NCBI GenBank assembly: GCA_003427395.1
Contig: BFEA01000183.1
Coordinates: 940,375-986,496 of the forward strand
From: Chara braunii
Taxonomy: Eukaryota > Streptophyta > Charophyceae > Charales > Characeae
DNA: 46,122 bases
Direction: 5' to 3'
Both the position numbers and the translations under genes were made by a program. The notes under the pieces were generated by a model. The model saw nothing but the letters and a program-made list of their open reading frames with translations. It did not search any database and had not been told where the DNA came from. Shown here one piece after another: positions 10,780 to 21,363 of the stretch (its first letter is position 1; each line of letters opens with the position of its first letter).

Positions 10780-10970
10780 ACTCTGGGTTTGAGGGCTGTA
10801 GCTTTCATGGCCGAGTCTCGGATTAAATGTATACCTACTGGGCTACAGCTGCATCTTGGAACCATGTCAGGAGGGTCTGTTTACTATCAGTGTACGGTCC
10901 AAAGCTTGGGGTGTACGAAGTAGAGTCTACAGTCAGGTCTGGATGTCTCTGAAACTCCGAGTCGGCAGGG
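9708..10970 (+). other. Gypsy-1 3' non-coding region
   Basis: No frame in this 1.2-kb stretch resembles a known protein. It lies between the pol stop and a purine-rich tract, the position expected for a 3' untranslated region. The only marked structure is a TC microsatellite at 10715-10777. Confidence 0.5.
10715..10777. repeat. (TC)n microsatellite, about 63 bp
   Basis: Uninterrupted TC dinucleotides. The Leu/Ser open frames across it are artefacts of the repeat. Confidence 0.97.
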
Positions 10971-11350
10971 GCCCAGGGGGGGAGGTATGTGCCCCCCCTC
11001 CCCCCCCTCTACATGCCCATTGATTAAATCTCTTGGTTAGATGCGAATCACATCCGAAGAACTTGTTGTGTTGCAGTGTGCTTTGCTATGCCATACTGTG
11101 TTGTGGTATGTTATGCTGTGTTGTGCTATACTATGCTATGTTATGCTGCACTATGCTTTGCTGTGTTGTGCTATGCTATGCTATGATGTGCTATGCTTTG
11201 CTCTGCTGTGCTATGATGTGCTATGCTTTGCTCTGCTGTGCTATGATTTGTCGTATTGTGCTATGCTTTGCCGTGCAGTGCGATGTTGATGTATGCTATG
11301 CTATACTGTGTTGTGTTGTGCTATGCTGTATCATTCTATGCTGTGCTCTT
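10946..11350. repeat. Duplicated block, copy 1, ending in a (TGYTR)n array
   Basis: The block starts near TCTCTGAAACTCCGAGTCGG and contains TTAGATGCGAATCACATC and TTGTGTTGCAGTGTGC. It then runs into a degenerate pentanucleotide array (TGCTA, TGTTG, TGCTR) at about 11085-11345. Copy 2 at 11354-11641 has the same order of landmarks. The five-base period leaves all frames open, which creates false Cys/Leu/Met-rich reading frames. Confidence 0.75.
10975..10988 (+). promoter_or_regulatory. Candidate polypurine tract / 3' LTR start of Gypsy-1
   Basis: AGGGGGGGAGG at 10975-10985 is followed within two bases by TGTGCC at 10988, the arrangement of a plus-strand primer next to an LTR that starts with TG. 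The claim is weak, because no copy of the presumed LTR is visible upstream of Gypsy-1. Confidence 0.3.
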
Positions 11351-11353
11351 TGT

Positions 11354-11641
11354 TCTCTGAAATTCCAAGTCAGCAGGGGGTGATTATATATCGTTGTCTA
11401 AATCCGAGCCAAAATTGAAACACTCTCAGTTAGATGTGAATCACATCTGGACAACTCATTGTGTTGCAGAGTGCCTTGCTAAGCCATCATGTGTTGTGGT
11501 GTGCTATGGGGTGTTGTGCTATGCTATGCTATGTTGTGTTGTCCTATATCATGTTGTGCTATGCTATGCCTTGTCGTTTTGTGTTGTGCTCTGCCGTGCT
11601 ATGTTATGTTGTGGTATGCTATGTTGTGTTGTGTTGAGCTG
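11354..11641. repeat. Duplicated block, copy 2, ending in a (TGYTR)n array
   Basis: Landmarks matching copy 1 are TCTCTGAAATTCCAAGTCAG, TTAGATGTGAATCACATC and TTGTGTTGCAGAGTGC, followed by the same pentanucleotide array from about 11470. The array abuts the start of the Gypsy-2 LTR at 11642. Copy 2 lacks the G-rich and C-rich tracts present in copy 1 at 10975-11010. Confidence 0.72.
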
Positions 11642-12592
11642 TGAAACGATATTCACCTGTTAGCAGTAGCGGATGCAGGTCCCACGGCTCGATCCCTAGT
11701 CCTCACTTTACCTGTGTACAGTATCTGTGTCGACCCGAGTATTTGAACTCGTGACCTATGTTTGAGAGTTGTTGTTGTTTGTCGTAGGTCTGTGTAATGG
11801 TAGGGGTTCGATCTGTAGATCTGTCAAGTAGGAGTCACAACCCTGTAGAGGTCGTAGCTATAGGAATCCTGAAACGTCAAGGTCGTAGCTGCTATAGTAC
11901 TCAAAAGGCCAAGTCCACAGACTTTCGGAAGGTCCGGAAGTGGCCTTTCGAAGCTGCCTCACGTTTTAGTCAGAGGCAAGTGGGCAAGTGGTGAGCCCAG
12001 CTGCATTACGTCGGCAGTGCGACTGCATTGAGTTGGCAGTGCAAACCCATGCAGTCAGCGGTACCGGTCCAGTCAGTCCCAGTCCAGACAAGCACGTACC
12101 ATGAGGGACTATGTGCACCATAGGCATGGTGGAGAGGGGCAGACCAACGAGTTACAGAAGTATAAATCAAGAGACAGCGCCCAGCCATTCATTCATTCGC
12201 TGCGTAAGCCATGTGGAAGCACTGCTACAGCGTCTTGTGCGAAGGTGGTCTGCGGGTTGCCCGAAGACGAAGTGGGCTAAAGGGAGATCGTAGCCATAGC
12301 TAGTAGTGGTAGTGCGGCCATAGCCGTTGTAGGAGGAAGTGAGAATAAGTGTGTGTGTGTGGTGGTATTCAGGGTGATCCAGAATGAGCATGTGTGAACA
12401 GTGGGGTTGGACACAGTAATGAAGGTTGGGATGTTCAGGCGCCGATGCACCATAGCCTGTTGAAGTGAACTTGCATCTGAACTGTGTTCTTGATTTCCGT
12501 ATCTCTAAGCTTTGAGTGGGCGCCCTGCGCCGGTGTGAATCTCCATCTGTTTGCATGTGTGTGAAGTGGAAGTGAAAGCGAGTCTGATTGCA
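11642..12592 (+). repeat. 5' LTR of Gypsy-2
   Basis: The LTR begins TGAAACG and ends ATTGCA one base before the primer binding site. Its limits are confirmed by the solo LTR of the same family at 6893-7905, which starts and ends at the same points in reverse. An alternative start two bases upstream (TGTGAAAC, 11640) is possible. It contains a TATA box at 12161 and carries the promoter of the element. Confidence 0.88.
12158..12170 (+). promoter_or_regulatory. TATA box of the Gypsy-2 LTR
   Basis: AAGTATAAATCAA lies about 430 bases before the LTR 3' end, a normal place for the U3 promoter. The motif is conserved in the solo LTR (reverse strand, near 7312-7324). Transcription would be expected to start about 30 bases downstream, near 12190-12200. 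Confidence 0.6.
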
Positions 12593-12593
12593 C

Positions 12594-12606
12594 TGGTATC
12601 GGAGCT
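12594..12606 (+). promoter_or_regulatory. Primer binding site (initiator Met tRNA type)
   Basis: TGGTATCGGAGCT follows the LTR after one base. It is one mismatch from TGGTATCAGAGC, the usual site complementary to the 3' end of plant initiator Met tRNA used by many LTR retrotransposons to prime minus-strand synthesis. Confidence 0.85.
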
Positions 12607-12942
12607 GGTTCCCGTTAGGGTCGTTACCCCACGCTCCATAGTCGTTACTGATAGGGAAGGAGGAGCGCGCCAGTGAGGTGCCATAGCCGAAGTGCACCAT
12701 CGGAGAAAGAAGTCCGCCATAGCTGCGCTCCGGAAGAAGGTGCCGTGTACCTGCACAGAAGGCAACGACAGAGAGAGAGGGAGAGAGCTAAGCGATACAA
12801 GATTGGTTGTGTCGTCCAAGAGGAAGTGGCGGCCATAGCTGCGGAGCTCGAACACAGAGTGACGAAGAAGGGAGGAGGAGACATAGTCAGGGAAGAAGGA
12901 AGGAGGGACAACGAAGTTGAAGACAGACAAAGTCGATGGTGG

Positions 12943-13030
12943 AAAAAAAAAAAAAAAAAAAAAAAAGGAAGAAGAAAGGGGCAAGGTAGAAGAAAGGTGA
13001 AGAAGGTGAAGAAGGTGAAGAAGGTGAAGA
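12943..13030. repeat. Poly-A tract followed by GAAGGTGAA repeats
   Basis: Twenty-four A residues (12943-12966) are followed by purine-rich sequence and about four copies of a GAAGGTGAA nonamer at about 12995-13030. Confidence 0.85.
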
Positions 13031-13082
13031 GAAGGGAAGTTGGCGAGGAAGAAAGTGTCGGCAACCATAGCCGACTTGAGGG

Positions 13083-13183
13083 TTGACTTCAGTGTTGACC
13101 AAGAGTTGACCGGGTGTTGACCAAAGGGTTGACTGGAGCGTTGACCAAGGCGTTGACTGGAGCTGTTGACCAAGATTTTGACC
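13083..13183 (+). promoter_or_regulatory. Cluster of nine TTGAC(C/T) W-box cores, about 12-bp period
   Basis: TTGACC or TTGACT starts at 13083, 13095, 13106, 13117, 13129, 13141, 13153, 13166 and 13178, all on the plus strand. TTGAC(C/T) is the W-box bound by WRKY transcription factors. The regular 11-13 base spacing, about one helical turn, may reflect a 12-bp minisatellite or a selected array. It lies downstream of the LTR, within the transcribed leader. Confidence 0.6.
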
Positions 13184-13785
13184 AAGCTGGAGTTAGTATA
13201 ATATCGCCAAACCCTTAGCCTATCCCCTCGCACTATGAATGTGCACTCACCCTATGGTACTTGCTGAGTCTGAGTCTGTCTATCTACTGTTTCTGCATTG
13301 AGTCTCTTTTGTCCAGGTGATAGGACTCTATGTATGAAGGATAGGGCCTCTTTGACCAAACCCATATGGACTGAGTAGGGCTAAAGGTTGTGTTTGACGA
13401 CTCGACTGTCCCGGAGGACACGAACCCTCCCAAGGACCGGTACTGACCGGCGGGCTGCTCGGTGTGGCACGGTAGGCCCAAAATCCGAGTTGTGGGCTGC
13501 ACAATGGGTCGTCTAAGTCTTGAGAGAACCTGCTGATTACGTCGTCCTGTCTGCGACATTAAGGAATTCATAAGGAGTTACAGGGGATCTCCTTAAATGC
13601 CTCATGATCAGCAATAGGTTCTATAGTGACGGCTGTAGTTTAGAGTCTAGGCTAGAGACCATAGTTGGCAGGGTTCTATACGAATCCTGTGGTCCTTAGA
13701 TCGAGTCGGTCTTAAGTTGGGTCAGTTAGGGGGCGAGTCTAAGTGGTGAGGACTGGAGCCGTCACTTGGTTGTGCGTCTATCACC

Positions 13786-15726
13786 ATGGTTGACACGTGT
13801 ACAGGAACGAGCACCTCCCCTTACACAGCAAAACAGAAGGCGAAAGCCGCCGCCATCCTAAAAGAGAGACGAGAGAAGAAGGAGGCCAAGAAGAAGGTCT
13901 TGCTGGACGAACAGGCAGCGAAGAAGAAGAAGATTGAGGAAGAGATGGCGAGAAAAATGGAGAGGTTGAAAAAGGAGGAAGAAAAACTTCGAGCGGTAGA
14001 GGCAGAAGAAGAAGTAGAGGAGCAGCCGTTGGAGAGGAGAAGAACCGGGCAAAGAGGAGAATCCAGCGGTGCGAAGGAGGATCCGTTGGAGAAGAAGATC
14101 ACGAAATGGGTGGCCAATTTATCCCTGGGAGAAAAGGAGGCGGCATTAATGTATGTACCTAGGGAAGAGCAGGAGGCGGCCATGAAAGACTGGGATGCAC
14201 AGGAAGATCTTCTCAAACGGCAGACAATCGAAGATGAGAAGAGGATGAAGTGGAACTTGCGGCTGATGAGGGAAAGGAAAAAAAGAGTGGATGCAGTAAG
14301 TCAGGCGGCCAGAGAATTGGAAGAAATAAAGCAATAGAGAGAGCAGATGGAGGCGCAGATGGACCTATTGGGCAAGGTGCAGTTCATGGCAAGGAACATA
14401 GAACGCCCGACCCAGGTCCAGGAAGAGCAATATCAATTTGTTAGGAGTCAGGACATAGCCCTGCGGTCTATACGGCTGGGATTGAGGGAATTTGCACGTG
14501 AGTTGGTGATGAAGGTGGGCTCAGAGGTGAAGGCGCGCCTAGAGAGCACAAAGCGTTATTCCATGGGCGCCATAGAGGGCGCCAGGCTGGCTGCACCCAA
14601 GGAGGAAGAAGCACGTCCTCGTAGGGAGCCTGTCAAAGTGAAATTTTCCGATTTCTATAGTGGAAAGGAGGAGAACTTTGACAACTGGGAAACGAATATT
14701 AAGAAGTATGTGCACTTACAGAAAGTCGCCCCAGACGAACACGTTCTGATAGCTATCCATGCTCTTAGGGAGGAAGCAACAAGCTTCGCCCGTTCTCTGT
14801 ATCGCGCCGCCAATTGCAACGATGACATAGTTGCATATTCAGCGTTCACCCCTCTCAACAATTTCCTTAAGTTATTGAGGGCATGGTTTGCAGACGTGAC
14901 CCGTAGTGTCAAAGCCTGAGATAAACTGCAAACCATGCATTCTCGTCAATGGAGGAGTGCTAGGGCACTCAAAGGTGTAATGGACGAGTTGGTCGCCGTT
15001 CCTGATCATGAGGTCACTGAGACGCAGTTCGTCAATCTCTTCTACCGCGCTATGCCCGAACAGTTACGCGGGCATTTCTTTGAAAAAAAACAGCAGCCTA
15101 CAATGACCTATGATGCTTTGAGCAAGGAAGTGGTAACATTTGAAGCACGGTCCATGCCATTCTCCACTTTCTGACACAAGGACCTGGATAAGGGTAAAAA
15201 GTGGAAAGGCCGTACCATCTCGGGTCAGGTTAAAACAAAGGATCGCCTAATCCTTATGCTAGATGAGGGTGGTATGGATGAAGTCCCCTACGATCAGATA
15301 GAGTGGGGACTAGAAGAGGAAGTGGACAGTAGCATTGGCAAGGGGAGGACTTACGCTGCTGTCGCGGCCGGAGGGAGGCCACAAGGAGAGGGTAGAGGCC
15401 AGGGCCAAGGAGGCCGGGCCTTGGGTGGTCGTTCCCAGGGCAATCAGGGGGTTGGCGGCAGGGGAAACCGCCAAGCGGGAGGCAGGGTTCAAGGTCCCCC
15501 GCAAAATCGTTATGGAAATAGGTCACCAAATAGGGGTAATGGGTCACCCTATAGGAGAAGTGGTTGACACCCAGGTCTGCCACAGGGCCGACCTTGGGAA
15601 GATTTGGGCCTGGACAAGCGCGTCTGGCAACAGCGTGTGGACCAGGGGCAGTGCATGTATTGCGGTGACCCTGGCCACATCATCAAATATTGTCCAAAGT
15701 ATAGAGAGGCCCGATGGGCTGCATAG
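13786..15726 (+). pseudogene. gag: Gypsy-2 Gag, several in-frame stops, CCHC zinc knuckle
   Basis: Gag builds the particle and binds element RNA. The ATG at 13786 sits in good context (CACCATGG). The N-terminal 180 residues are a Lys/Glu/Arg-rich predicted coiled coil (KAAAILKERREKKEAKKK and following). A capsid-like domain follows at about 14640-15150, opening with VKVKFSDFYSGKEENFDNWE, a common Gypsy Gag signature. A Gly/Arg-rich tract lies at about 15370-15560. The zinc knuckle CMYCGDPGHIIKYC is at 15652-15693 (CX2CX4HX4C). All pieces share frame 1 but are broken by TAG 14335, TGA 14917, TGA 15172 and TGA 15565; the frame ends at TAG 15724. Several of these fit C-to-T or G-to-A changes of CGA, CAG or TGG codons. 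Not functional as it stands. Confidence 0.88.
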
Positions 15727-17064
15727 AGGTCAAAAGGCAGCCGCCGATAGGGGGGTTGTAACTGCCCCTACCAGGCCATGTGGGGAAACGAGCGCGAGCC
15801 GGCAGAAAACTCCCACACCACATGCACCTATGGCAGAGGTTGTAGGTCGGTGCCTAGATAGTTGTCCAGAGACTGCATGTGTTAGTCTCTTTAGGCACGA
15901 GCTGAAGGAAAGGATGCCCGCATGGGCCAAGATGAAGAAAGACAGTAGAGGACAGTTATTCTTAGTACACGTAGAGGTCTTTTGGAGCAGAGTGACCCTC
16001 GTAGACAGTGGAACCACTCGCAGCTATATTAGTAGAAAGGCGCTGCAAAAGTTAAAGTTGGGATTGAAAGTCCAAAAGTTAGCAGAACCCATAGTAAGTA
16101 TTCTCGTTGATAATCGCACGATGCGAGTAGAGTATTATGTAGAGGGAGTCTAGGCGTACTTCCGCCTAGAGAAAGATGAGAAGGTGAAGATAGTTCTCCA
16201 TTCCCTGACTCTCCTCGTAGAGGATAACCTTCGCTTCGATATAGTCCTAGGAATGGACTGGGGAGAGGCAGCAAGGGCCACACTCCATTTGAGAGAGCAT
16301 GAGTGTAGGCTCCCTAGCCCGTCAGGCGGGGTCAAGAATGCCCGTCTGTTTCAGTGTTTCATGTGTCAGGAGTAGACAACTCCTTGAAACATTGTTGCCT
16401 TAGCGCTCCTGCGTTTGCGAGGTTAGTGAAGAAGGAGCAGCTAGAGGAACAAGTTTTTGTAGCCCATGTTAGGTCGGTAAGTGAGCCTAAAGAGGAAAAA
16501 CCCTTAGATCCTGCTATTGCCAAGCTGCTGGAAGAGTACACAGACCTAGCTAAGTCGCCGACAGGGGTAGTCTCACGGCCTATCCAGCATCGCATTGAGA
16601 TAGAGTCTGGCACTAGGACTCCTAAAGGAGCAGTGTACAGGATGTCCCCACGGGAGTTGGAGGAGCTGCACAAACAGTTAGATGAACTCCTAGAGAAGGG
16701 CTGGATTAGGCCCAGTTCGTCTCCATTTGGAGCACCTGTTCTATTTGTCCCCAAGAAGGAGGGAAAACTTAGAATGTGCATTGACTATAGGGGTCTCAAT
16801 GCTATCACAGTGAAGAATGCGGAGCCACTGCCCCGTATAGATGATCTTTTAGATCGGGTGCAGGGTTGCACATATTTTTCAAAGATAGATCTGAAGTCCG
16901 GATATCATCAGATAGAGGTCCATCCTGATGATCAGTATAAAACCACGTTCCGAACTAGATATGGGCACTATGAGTTCATAGTTATGCCCTTTGGACTAAC
17001 CAACGCGCCAACAACTTTCCAACGTTGTATGAATGACTTGTTTAGGTCGTGGTTAGATAGGTTT
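15727..17064 (+). pseudogene. pol: Gypsy-2 pol, 5' part: protease and reverse transcriptase, truncated
   Basis: The protease is in frame 2 (VTLVDSGTTRSYISRKAL, active-site DSG at about 15999-16010; IVLGMDWGEAA at about 16240). It has a TAG at 16151-16153 and another at 16373-16375. Near 16360 the reading moves to frame 1. Reverse transcriptase then follows: [51 protein letters not shown] and [17 protein letters not shown]. It ends at [10 protein letters not shown] just before the expected catalytic YLDD motif. The next residues are encoded by the terminal inverted repeat of copy A. RNase H and integrase are therefore separated from this part or lost. The gag-to-pol change from frame 1 to frame 2 may be the original element's programmed shift or a mutation. 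Confidence 0.92.
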
Positions 17065-17095
17065 AACATGTTATTCGTTAAAATATGACATTATA
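17065..17095. repeat. Left terminal inverted repeat of copy A
   Basis: Thirty of 31 bases match the copy B left terminus at 21364-21394 (a T replaces G in the AATAGGAC segment). Confidence 0.9.
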
Positions 17096-17239
17096 TTTTA
17101 AATTGGTACACGCAAGCTATTAATTTCATGTTAAAATCGTTATCTTTTGGACAAGAATGAAAATTAGGATACAAGTAGTGAACCCGAAGAATGCAATTGA
17201 CAAGCCATAAATTGAATCTGAACTGGAGATTCAAGGCAA

Positions 17240-18140
17240 TCACTTACTGAACATGATGGATTAAGTGTGGATTCCATTGCACTTCCATAAATTTTGTAAC
17301 TTAATGGTATAACATGGACTCATGGAGTTGTCAGAAAGTGAAACTCAAGAGAAGTTCAACTGTTGCACTCAATGCAATGAGAAACTTAACAACAATGTTG
17401 AACTCTCGATTCCATCACACCTTGCTCAATTTGGTGTCAGCATTGAGTCGGACCTATTTTAGATGACGTTGTGACTTGCATTAATTTATTGAAACTCAAT
17501 CGAAGTGTGACTTTAAGGCAATCACACGGTAAACAAGATGGTTTAAGTATGGATTTCGTCGCACTTCGATAATTTATGCACTAACTTAAAAGACGTAACT
17601 ATTGTGACTTGCATAAATTGGAACTCAATCGAAGAGTAAACTTTAAGCCTTAGGCAATCACACGGTAAACGAGATGGTTTAAGTACTATGGATTCCATCG
17701 CATTTCGATAATTTATGTGCATACTTAAAAGACGTATCTGGTGTGATTTGCATAAATTGGAACTCAATCGAAGAGTAAAGGTCATTATACGGTAAACGAG
17801 ATGGTTTAAGTATGGATTCCAACGCACTTCGATAATTTTGGACTCTATCGCACTTCAAAAATTTATGTTACTTAAAAGACGTAACTGACATGTCATTGTC
17901 ATACATTGAAATTCACTCGAACAACAGACGTAATGAGACACTAAACGACAAGGTTGTGAATGACCTAAGAGTCTGCATCACACTTCGATTAATTTCGTAT
18001 ATCATTGAGCATTGAGTTAGACGTGCTATACATGACATTGTGTGAAGCAGAAACTAGAAATCGATCGGTGAGTCAATGCAATCACACGGTAAACAAAATG
18101 GTTTAAGTATGGATTCTGACGCACTTCGACAAATAATCAT
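17240..18140. repeat. Subterminal repeats of copy A
   Basis: AT-rich, gene-free stretch with at least four degenerate direct copies of a roughly 130-bp unit containing GATGGTTTAAGTATGGATTC and GCACTTCGATAATTTATG. Good copies begin near 17537, 17672 and 17801, with a more diverged one near 18089. Arrays like this beside transposon ends often bind transposase; that role here is inferred. Confidence 0.75.
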
Positions 18141-18403
18141 AAACTCATATGACATTGTCATATTAAACTGAAATTCACGTGAGTCCCATGGATTCCGTCT
18201 CACTTAAAAAAACATCGTAATCATTAAAAATTAAAAGTTGAAAATTGTATGGACACGTGCAAGAAATCGTAAATGCAAGATTGAAGTACGTCTAAATTAA
18301 ACGCTACAAGTCAACTCTACATTGAATTGCATCTAAAATAAATGTTACGAGCTGCAATGATCTAAACTTTCTAAAATGCTATCATTTACAAAATTTAAAG
18401 TTT

Positions 18404-19360
18404 CTACCAGCGTCCCCGCGTCCCATGAGAACAAAACCCGTATAAGACATTCATTGACGATCCGAAAGCAACGGTTTGTGGTTGTCCCTTCGTCGCCACC
18501 CTCGAGAACACTGAAATGTACTTCATCCTTACAAATCTACCGACACCTGTCAAGGACTTATCGATGGCGTCACACATACAACATGCCACTTGCTCTACCT
18601 CATGCCACATATGAACCTATCAATTTGACCGGCAATCTCCAAATCGCATTGTCCGTTCTCGTACAGAAGGCGCAAATTCCCCATGTTGCGACCATAGATT
18701 CTAAGCTCGTTGCAAAAAACTAGCACTACAACATCTACCAAAGTCCGCTTTCGGTTTGAACATGCCACACACAACACTCTGCAGAACAGCAGCAGAAGTC
18801 GGAACCGGCCACAAACAACCGTATGCAACAGTACGACACATCCTTTGGCCGTATTCCGGCACCTCGCAACGGATATACTTCCAAAGACGGATTGTAAGAT
18901 GCACAGTCCAACAACTCTTGTTTCAAGTCCGCAGATCACACCCGAGGTGACCTCGTAATGTTGTCCAGCCTAAGGTAAAACCACTTATTCTCTTCATGTC
19001 TGAGTGCAGCGCGCAGAGACGGAAGTTGCCTGACGCCAATGGCATAATGAGGTACTTTAATTGAGCTCTCCCACTCCATCGCGGAAACAAACTTGTACTC
19101 CTTATGCCATGGACATTTCCTTGCCAAGATCACTCTATCCCATTTTGCCTTGGACCATGCATCGAGAGGCTTGTCGAAGAAGGGACGACGCTTATCCATG
19201 GGTCGTTTTCAAACTCCGTTGTCAACTGCTCGAGAATTTCGGTATCGTCGCCCGCACCACGCAATCCGCATGCAGAAGGGTGAATGGGATACGAATAATC
19301 ATGCCAATGAGCCATGACTCCTGTTGCACTCCCTACACAAGACATGCAATGCAAACACAA
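18404..19360 (-). pseudogene. Copy A second gene (unknown function), decayed
   Basis: This is the counterpart of the copy B gene at 22464-23396. Matching blocks on the minus strand include FFDKPLDAWSKAKWDRVILA, CPWHKEYKFVSAMEW, IKVPHYAIGVRQLPSLRAAL, YPLRGAGIRPKDVSYCC and GCNMGNLRLLYENGQCDLEI-like residues. Several frameshifts break it. It retains about 12 residues (around EILEQLTTEFEND) that copy B lacks, and reads Arg where copy B has a stop at 22920. I recognise no known domain. Conservation of protein-level blocks between A and B suggests it was a real gene of this transposon family. Confidence 0.65.
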
Positions 19361-19593
19361 ACGAAAATGAAATGTCGAAAAAGCAGAGGAATCGCCTTCA
19401 CGCTTAACTTAACTTCAAAAATTGCTTAACCATCACCTAACCATAAAAAAAAAATCAACCCCAGACCGTGGACAAAATTCGCCACCTTGTCGCACCACAG
19501 AGTCATCGCAATTAACTAAGTTAAAAAAACAATATGCTCCCTTCAAAATTCCCGTCCGAACAGTCATATTATCAAAACTCTTACTCCCTCACT

Positions 19594-21359
19594 CTATTCG
19601 GCGGACGTGCACTCGTCGCTCTTGTCCCCCGCATCGAGACTCCCTTCAACAGATGGACTCGGCTCTCGAAGTGCAGCTTCGACATTCCGTCGAATATTGA
19701 AAGGAATGACAAGTCCAGTCGTGAACGGTTTTGTACCACTGGTCGGTCTCTCCCAACCAAAAGCGAAAGAGTCGACATGCCGCCATTGTGTCTACTCAGT
19801 CATTTTTCATAATTTCTCCCATGTGTTTTCATACAATTGTTCGAGCGACTTTGCTCTCCCAGTTGGCACCCAGTATTCCACTAGCAGTTGATTATAATTA
19901 TGCGAATATTTTTCAACAACCACCCGAGAAAAAGCGTTGCCCACCCAGATTGGCACACCGCTGGACAAATCATCGTCGGAGGGGCGAAGGATAAGAAAAG
20001 TGTCCACGTCAACATGCACGAGGGGGTCGAAACTGGTCTTCAGACGACCTTTTCTTCGTCCAACAAACGGGGATTCCCTGTCGTCGATGTTGACACCGCG
20101 AAGAGAAGGTTGTTGATCGCTTTCGAGCAGCCGTGGTCGTGGCCAAAAACTTTCATGAGGTTGTGAGGACAACCCGTTGGCGATGATCTTATCGCCATGT
20201 TTGATAACGTCCTCCCAGTAACACAAAGCTCTTTCTCTCCTACTCACCTCATGGTCATTGTAAGTGCACCACATTGACCGCCTACTCTCCAGCAACTCGA
20301 GGAATCGAATAACACCATTTTTGTTATTACAATAGTCATTTCGAGGAAGGGGTTGCATTGGAGGCGGGTCAAATGGCCACAAAGGACCTGCATAGCTTTC
20401 ATCGGGGTTTTGATTGAATCGTGTTTGAGAAAACGCTGAAAGTAGCGTCAACGTTTGTGTGGGTATGTCCCACCAGCATGAAACCTATTTCTACCTCTTG
20501 GAAAACTTTGAACTTAACCAAGAGTGTCACTAACGCACATATGTACTTGTTCTTATTTTCCCGCCAACAATTATCTGCCTGAAAGCGTAAAAACGGTAGC
20601 AGTGATGTCTCACTCCCTTGCATTTCGACAAGGGTTCTCATAAGACAAATAGCGACTGTGTTCGAATCGTGTTTGAAATACGGAAACCACATGTAGACAT
20701 AAATACTAAGGTCTCTACCGTGTGCAATGACACCTGTGAGATTCGCCTTCATCATCATCTCGTGCCTAAGTGCTTTCGAGTAGTTCACCTAGCCAATATG
20801 GGGGATAATTGTCTTCTTCTGATCCATGCCATCAATGATGAGATACAAACACTCGTTCGAACGGACTATCGAATCAGTCTTCGCTCGACTATAGTCCAAT
20901 CTATGTTCAACTTGCCGCCTTTGGTGAACTTTCATATCCTTTCGTGCTCGTTCTCGATCTCGAGGAAGAGCAACATATTGTATACGTTCCTTCTGTTCAT
21001 GACAGACGGCGCACTTCGTGAACGTGTTAGATTGCGCGGGGGAAACGTGAAAAAAGTGTTTCCGCTACATTTTATAAAAGTTGGACTCAAACACGACCTC
21101 AAGGCCAGCGGCCACAATGTCTGATTTGATGGACTCATAAATTGATCCTTCGTAAAAGCAGCTGGCAGTCGAAGTTTCGGTCTTGAAACCCCACCTTCGT
21201 CAGCCACCTCATTCGGCATGCTATCCGCATGACATTTGATGAACGTTCTAATGCTAGCAAGCATGGCGATCGTTTTATTGGTAGGTCGATATCTACCCGT
21301 CAGGCCATGCTCGGAACGCACGAAGTCGTTGCCGAAACGCTTTTTGTAGGTATAAAATG
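19594..21359 (-). pseudogene. Copy A transposase, 3' part, frameshifted and with an internal deletion
   Basis: This is the C-terminal two thirds of the DUF7869-like transposase of copy A, read on the minus strand. Recognisable blocks are SMPNEVADEGGVSRPKLRLP (about 21200), NYSKALRHEMMMKANLTGVI (about 20780), FQADNCWRENKNKYICALV (about 20560), IGFMLVGHTHTNVDATF (about 20470) and WVPTGRAKSLEQLYEN (about 19840). It ends at the same stop position as copy B (TAG, 19594-19596). About 90 codons present in copy B (24430-24700) are missing at about 20420-20440, and frameshifts occur near 21170 and 20800. The 5' part is separated by the 12.5-kb copy B and lies at 33850-34768. Confidence 0.88.
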
Positions 21360-21363
21360 TATT
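21360..21363. repeat. Left 4-bp target duplication (TATT) of copy B
   Basis: TATT precedes the copy B terminus and is repeated at 33850-33853. Dropping copy B and one TATT gives ATGTATTACGCG, exactly the sequence of the uninterrupted gene in copy B near 25636-25647. Confidence 0.9.

Larger units (their letters stand above)
12607..13785 (+). other. Gypsy-2 leader, non-coding
   Basis: A 1.2-kb untranslated leader between the primer binding site and gag. It holds a 24-base poly-A tract (12943-12966), a GAAGGTGAA nonamer repeat (about 12995-13030) and a TTGAC repeat cluster (13083-13183). Long open frames on the opposite strand here are low-complexity Ser/Phe/Leu runs and are not taken as genes. 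Confidence 0.65.
11642..17064 (+). mobile_element. Gypsy-2: Ty3/Gypsy retrotransposon, 5' part, cut off inside RT
   Basis: The segment holds a 5' LTR, primer binding site, leader, gag and the first part of pol on the plus strand. Coding stops at 17064 in mid reverse transcriptase, exactly where a different transposon (copy A) begins. The 3' half is not in the window. The N-terminal Gag sequence (MVDTCTGTSTSPYTAKQKAK, then long Lys/Glu stretches) is of a kind I recall from predicted Chara proteins. That is a memory-based hint at the organism, not a database result. Confidence 0.9.
17065..21363 (-). mobile_element. Transposon copy A, left part (interrupted by copy B)
   Basis: Copy A starts at 17065 with the same inverted-repeat terminus as copy B (AACATGTTATTCG..., one mismatch over 31 bases). 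It continues with AT-rich subterminal repeats, a decayed second gene and the 3' part of its transposase gene on the minus strand. It is interrupted at 21363 by copy B and resumes at 33850. Its right terminus is not visible in the window. It inserted into Gypsy-2 reverse transcriptase. Confidence 0.88.

Noticed and set aside
11033-11663. Cys/Leu/Met-rich open frames on the plus strand
   Set aside because: They are created by the five-base (TGYTR)n repeat, which is open in every frame.
12505-13233. A 242-codon minus-strand frame across the Gypsy-2 leader
   Set aside because: It is Ser/Phe/Leu low-complexity opposite the poly-A and purine repeats of the leader, and antisense to the retrotransposon.
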